DNA of 9,178 nt, from contig DFFS01000055.1 in NCBI GenBank assembly GCA_002371075.1, positions 1-9,178 on the forward strand. The letters run 5' to 3'. This DNA comes from Christensenella sp. UBA3770. GTDB taxonomy: Bacteria > Bacillota > Clostridia > Christensenellales > CAG-1252. Positions 7,282 to 9,178 of this stretch are shown here, one piece after another; within the stretch, counting starts at the first letter, position 1, and every line of letters begins with the position of its first letter. The position numbers were made by a program, and so were the translations under genes. The notes under the pieces were generated by a model. It searched no databases, was not told the origin of the DNA, and was given only the letters and a program-made list of their open reading frames with translations.

Positions 7282-7311
7282 TTGAATTATATTTTTTATT
7301 TATGCTATAAT
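7282..7311 (+). promoter_or_regulatory. Sigma-A-type promoter of the SRP RNA gene
   Basis: A -35 box TTGAAT (7282-7287) and a perfect -10 box TATAAT (7306-7311) are separated by 18 nt of A+T-rich DNA. Transcription should begin near A7318, exactly at the 5' strand of the RNA's closing helix. On the opposite strand another perfect TATAAT (7291-7286) overlaps this -35 box and could serve the minus-strand SPOR-like gene, but its -35 region is poor. Confidence 0.8.
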
Positions 7312-7317
7312 AACGAT

Positions 7318-7585
7318 ACCGTGCTATGCGGGGAGCCAGCGGTGCCCTATACCCACAATCCGCTACAGTGGGGCAGAATGCTTTTCTCGGCTTGCATTAT
7401 GGAAGGCTGAGCGGCGCAAGGAATGTTGATCCCGGTGTCTTGTGCAACGACAACCTGTGAACCGTGTCAGGACTTGACGGTAGCAGCACTAAGCGGCGTC
7501 TGTCGTGTGCCATAAGGTTGCTTCGGAGTAGTCACCTACGTTCGCGTCCGCTTCGGTAGTGTCTGTCAAAAAAAGCTGCACGGTA
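7318..7585 (+). ncRNA. ffs: Signal recognition particle RNA, long bacterial form
   Basis: This RNA is the scaffold of the signal recognition particle, which pairs with Ffh to target nascent membrane and secreted proteins. At about 268 nt it is the long form with an Alu domain. The ends pair perfectly (TACCGTGC at 7317-7324 with GCACGGTA at 7578-7585). The 5' part carries the conserved GGGGAGCCAGCGGTGCCC block and CAATCCGCT, which form the tRNA-like Alu helices (AGCGG/CCGCT, CCCAC/GTGGG). The S domain shows the Ffh-binding helix 8: CTGTGAACC, GTCAGG (7466-7471 region) and AGCAGC (7482-7487), with GUG/CAC closing pairs. The apical tetraloop reads UGAC rather than the common GGAA. The exact 5' and 3' ends are inferred from the closing helix. 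There is no U-rich terminator at the 3' end. Confidence 0.93.
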
Positions 7586-7599
7586 CCCTTATAAAAAAC

Positions 7600-7615
7600 G
7601 GCGGCTGCTGCCGCT
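7600..7615 (+). other. Small G+C-rich hairpin before the NYN gene
   Basis: GCGGC (7601-7605) and GCCGC (7610-7614) form a 5-bp stem around a TGCT loop, extendable by one wobble pair. It lies between the end of the SRP RNA and the ribosome binding site CGGAG (7618-7622) of the NYN gene. No T-run follows, so it is not a standard terminator. It could be a processing or translation-control element, or chance. Confidence 0.3.
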
Positions 7616-7627
7616 TACGGAGATTAT

Positions 7628-8413
7628 ATGGACAGAGATAATAAAATCGCGGTGTTGGTGGATGCCGAGAACGTTTCCGAAAAATATGCGGAGGACCTTC
7701 TTGACGAAGTCACAAATTACGGTATCCCAACGTATAAGCGCGTTTACGGGGATTGGACAAAGCCCCAACTTTCCAACTGGAAAAACTCTCTTCTGACTTA
7801 TTCTTTCACACCCATTCAACAATACAGCTACACTTCGGGCAAAAATTCATCGGACAGCGCGATGATCATTGACGCGATGGACATCTTGTATTCCGGAAAA
7901 GTCACGGGCTTTTGTCTCGTTACGTCGGATAGCGATTTTACCCGTTTGGCAATGCGTTTAAGAGAGGCGGGTATGATGGTGCTCGGCATGGGTGAAAAGA
8001 AGACGCCGCAACCGTTTATCAAAGCGTGCGAGAAGTTTATTTATCTCGAGGTTTTGAAGAGCGCAGAGGACAAGGCGGAAGAAAAACCCGAAGAGAAGAA
8101 TGAAAAGCCCGAAAAAGAGGGCGCCAAAAAGCAAAAGAAAGCCGCGGAGAAACCCGCAGTGTCCGTCGTTCCTTTGAAAAAGGTGCGCGCGGCGATCAAA
8201 GACATCGTCAACAGCATCGGCAACGACGAGGGATGGGCGTATCTTGCGGACGTGGGTAACAATCTCTCTAAAAGAATGCCCGATTTTGACGCGAGAAACT
8301 ACGGTTATCGCAAGCTGATCGACCTTGTTTCCACCCTCAGTGGGTTTGAGATCAGCCGCGTTCCCGTCGGTGAAGGCGGCAAAGTCAACAAAATACTGAT
8401 CAAGATAAAATAA
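7628..8413 (+). CDS. NYN (PIN-like) nuclease with C-terminal LOTUS/OST-HTH-like domain
   Basis: This 261-residue cytoplasmic protein has an N-terminal NYN domain (residues about 5-140), a PIN-like metal-dependent ribonuclease fold. The acidic residues expected at the active site are present: D12 (VLVDAENV), D76 (SSDSA), D82/D85 (IIDAMDIL), and D101/D103 (VTSDSDF). A charged lysine/glutamate-rich linker (about 145-178) leads to a winged-helix segment (about 183-260, PLKKVRAAIKDIV to INKILIKI-like end) that resembles LOTUS/OST-HTH RNA-binding domains. RNA cleavage or processing is the family expectation; no substrate is shown. The ATG has GGAG 5 nt upstream. It starts 42 nt after the SRP RNA and may be transcribed by read-through from the ffs promoter. 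A TATAAA near 7590-7595 could instead be a weak separate promoter, though no good -35 box precedes it. Confidence 0.88.
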   Translation: MDRDNKIAVLVDAENVSEKYAEDLLDEVTNYGIPTYKRVYGDWTKPQLSNWKNSLLTYSFTPIQQYSYTSGKNSSDSAMIIDAMDILYSGKVTGFCLVTSDSDFTRLAMRLREAGMMVLGMGEKKTPQPFIKACEKFIYLEVLKSAEDKAEEKPEEKNEKPEKEGAKKQKKAAEKPAVSVVPLKKVRAAIKDIVNSIGNDEGWAYLADVGNNLSKRMPDFDARNYGYRKLIDLVSTLSGFEISRVPVGEGGKVNKILIKIK

Positions 8414-8414
8414 G

Positions 8415-8442
8415 TTGCGCTCGGCTTTTTCAGCCGGCGCAA
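8415..8442 (+). terminator. Hairpin between the NYN gene and ileS, weak terminator
   Basis: TTGCGC plus CGGCT pairs with AGCCG plus GCGCAA, an 11-bp G+C-rich stem with one bulged T (8421) and a TTTTC loop. It starts 2 nt after the NYN stop. The following bases (AAAATTCTTAT) are only partly T-rich, so termination would be inefficient and read-through into ileS is plausible. The 53-nt gap is too short for a T-box leader. Confidence 0.45.
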
Positions 8443-8466
8443 AATTCTTATAAAAGAGGCAAAAAA

Positions 8467-9178
8467 ATGTTTAACAAAGTTGATACCGGATTGGATTTTT
8501 GCAGTCGAGAAAAAGAAGTTCTTGATTTTTGGAAAAAGAACGACGTTTTTCGCAAAAGCGTTAAGCAAAACGAAGGACGTGAGGAATACACCTTTTACGA
8601 TGGTCCTCCCACGGCAAACGGCAAACCGCACATCGGGCACATTTTGACCCGCGTCATTAAGGATATCATCCCGCGCTATCGTACGATGAAAGGTTTCCAC
8701 GTGGAGCGCAAAGCGGGTTGGGATACGCACGGTCTTCCGGTGGAGCTGGAAGTGGAAAAGATGCTTGGCATGGACGGCAAGCAGGACATCGAGCGCTACG
8801 GCATCGAACCTTTTGTCAAAAAATGCAAGGAAAGCGTTTGGAAGTATAAGGGCGAGTGGGAGGTCATGAGTGACCGCGTCGGTTACTGGGCAGATATGGA
8901 CAACCCATACATCACCTACGACGACAACTATATCGAATCCGTTTGGTGGGCAGTCAAAACCATACACGAAAAAGGGCTCTTGTACAAAGGGCACAAGATC
9001 GTTCCGTATTGCCCGCGTTGCGGCACGGCGCTTTCTTCTCACGAAGTGGCGCAGGGTTACAAAGACGTGGAGGACATGACCGTTACCGCCAAGTTTAAGG
9101 TAGCGGACGAAGAAAATACTTATTTCCTTGCATGGACCACCACGCCGTGGACTTTGCCTTCCAACGTTGCTTTGTGTA
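8467..9178 (+). CDS. ileS: Isoleucyl-tRNA synthetase, N-terminal part, eukaryote-like type
   Basis: This class Ia synthetase charges tRNA-Ile. The window holds its first 237 complete codons out of roughly 1,030-1,050 expected, and the gene runs off the right edge. The HIGH motif is PHIGH (H55 to H58) after FYDGPPTANG. GWDTHGLPVELEVEK follows at 84-98, a CPRCG cysteine pair lies at 182-186, and the editing-domain entry WTTTPWTLPSN begins near 223. The PHIGH and GWDTHGLPVE wording, with KESVWKYKGEWE and SSHEVAQGYK, resembles the eukaryote-like IleRS type and not the common bacterial type, which reads GWDCHGLPIE. Members of that type tend to be poorly inhibited by mupirocin; this is family knowledge, not shown here. 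The ATG is supported by AAAGAGG ending 7 nt upstream. Confidence 0.96.
   Translation, partial: MFNKVDTGLDFCSREKEVLDFWKKNDVFRKSVKQNEGREEYTFYDGPPTANGKPHIGHILTRVIKDIIPRYRTMKGFHVERKAGWDTHGLPVELEVEKMLGMDGKQDIERYGIEPFVKKCKESVWKYKGEWEVMSDRVGYWADMDNPYITYDDNYIESVWWAVKTIHEKGLLYKGHKIVPYCPRCGTALSSHEVAQGYKDVEDMTVTAKFKVADEENTYFLAWTTTPWTLPSNVALC

Noticed and set aside
6238..7283. The decamer AAAAACGCTT at 6238-6247 and 7274-7283 as a shared regulatory site
   Set aside because: Similar AAAACGCT strings also occur inside coding sequence (for example near 3808), so a chance match in A-rich DNA is likely without genome-wide counts.
8414..8466. A T-box leader for ileS
   Set aside because: The gap is only 53 nt with a single hairpin. 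A T-box needs a far longer leader with specifier and antiterminator elements.
8305..9042. A 245-codon minus-strand open frame across the NYN/ileS junction
   Set aside because: It is antisense to the NYN 3' end and the conserved IleRS HIGH region and spans the intergenic hairpin, with no domain of its own.

Overview
The window looks like an ordinary chromosomal region of a low-to-medium G+C Bacillota bacterium, probably a clostridium-like lineage. The strongest clue is the SRP RNA, which is the long Alu-domain-containing form found in Bacillota rather than the short 4.5S form of proteobacteria. Strong AGGAG-type ribosome binding sites and a lipoprotein-type solute receptor fit this. I see no transposase, integrase, CRISPR array, tRNA or phage gene. 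Assignment below phylum level is inference only.

Layout, left to right. Positions 1-2948, minus strand: a two-gene unit, pgsA (phosphatidylglycerophosphate synthase) then valS (valyl-tRNA synthetase, running off the left edge), driven by a good sigma-A-type promoter so close to the pgsA ATG that its mRNA is probably leaderless. Positions 3097-5654, plus strand: a complete ABC importer of the NMT1/SsuA-ThiY class (lipoprotein receptor, ATPase, permease), with the last two genes overlapping. Positions 5703-5732: a terminator hairpin lies between this operon and a convergent minus-strand dCMP deaminase gene (5745-6200). Positions 6291-7154, minus strand: a single-pass membrane protein with a SPOR-like extracytoplasmic segment. 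Positions 7282-7585, plus strand: a strong promoter and the SRP RNA gene ffs. Positions 7628-8413, plus strand: an NYN (PIN-like) nuclease fused to a C-terminal LOTUS/OST-HTH-like domain, apparently downstream of ffs without an intervening terminator. Positions 8467-9178, plus strand: the 5' part of ileS, whose sequence resembles the eukaryote-like type of isoleucyl-tRNA synthetase.

Most genes are housekeeping: translation (valS, ileS), membrane targeting (ffs), phospholipid synthesis (pgsA), dTMP precursor supply (dCMP deaminase) and nutrient import. No gap over 300 bases lacks a feature. I do not see a convincing new multi-gene system. The items most worth a second look are the SRP RNA with a UGAC apical tetraloop, the ffs/NYN-LOTUS adjacency, the probably leaderless pgsA mRNA, and an inverted repeat in the dCMP deaminase leader.
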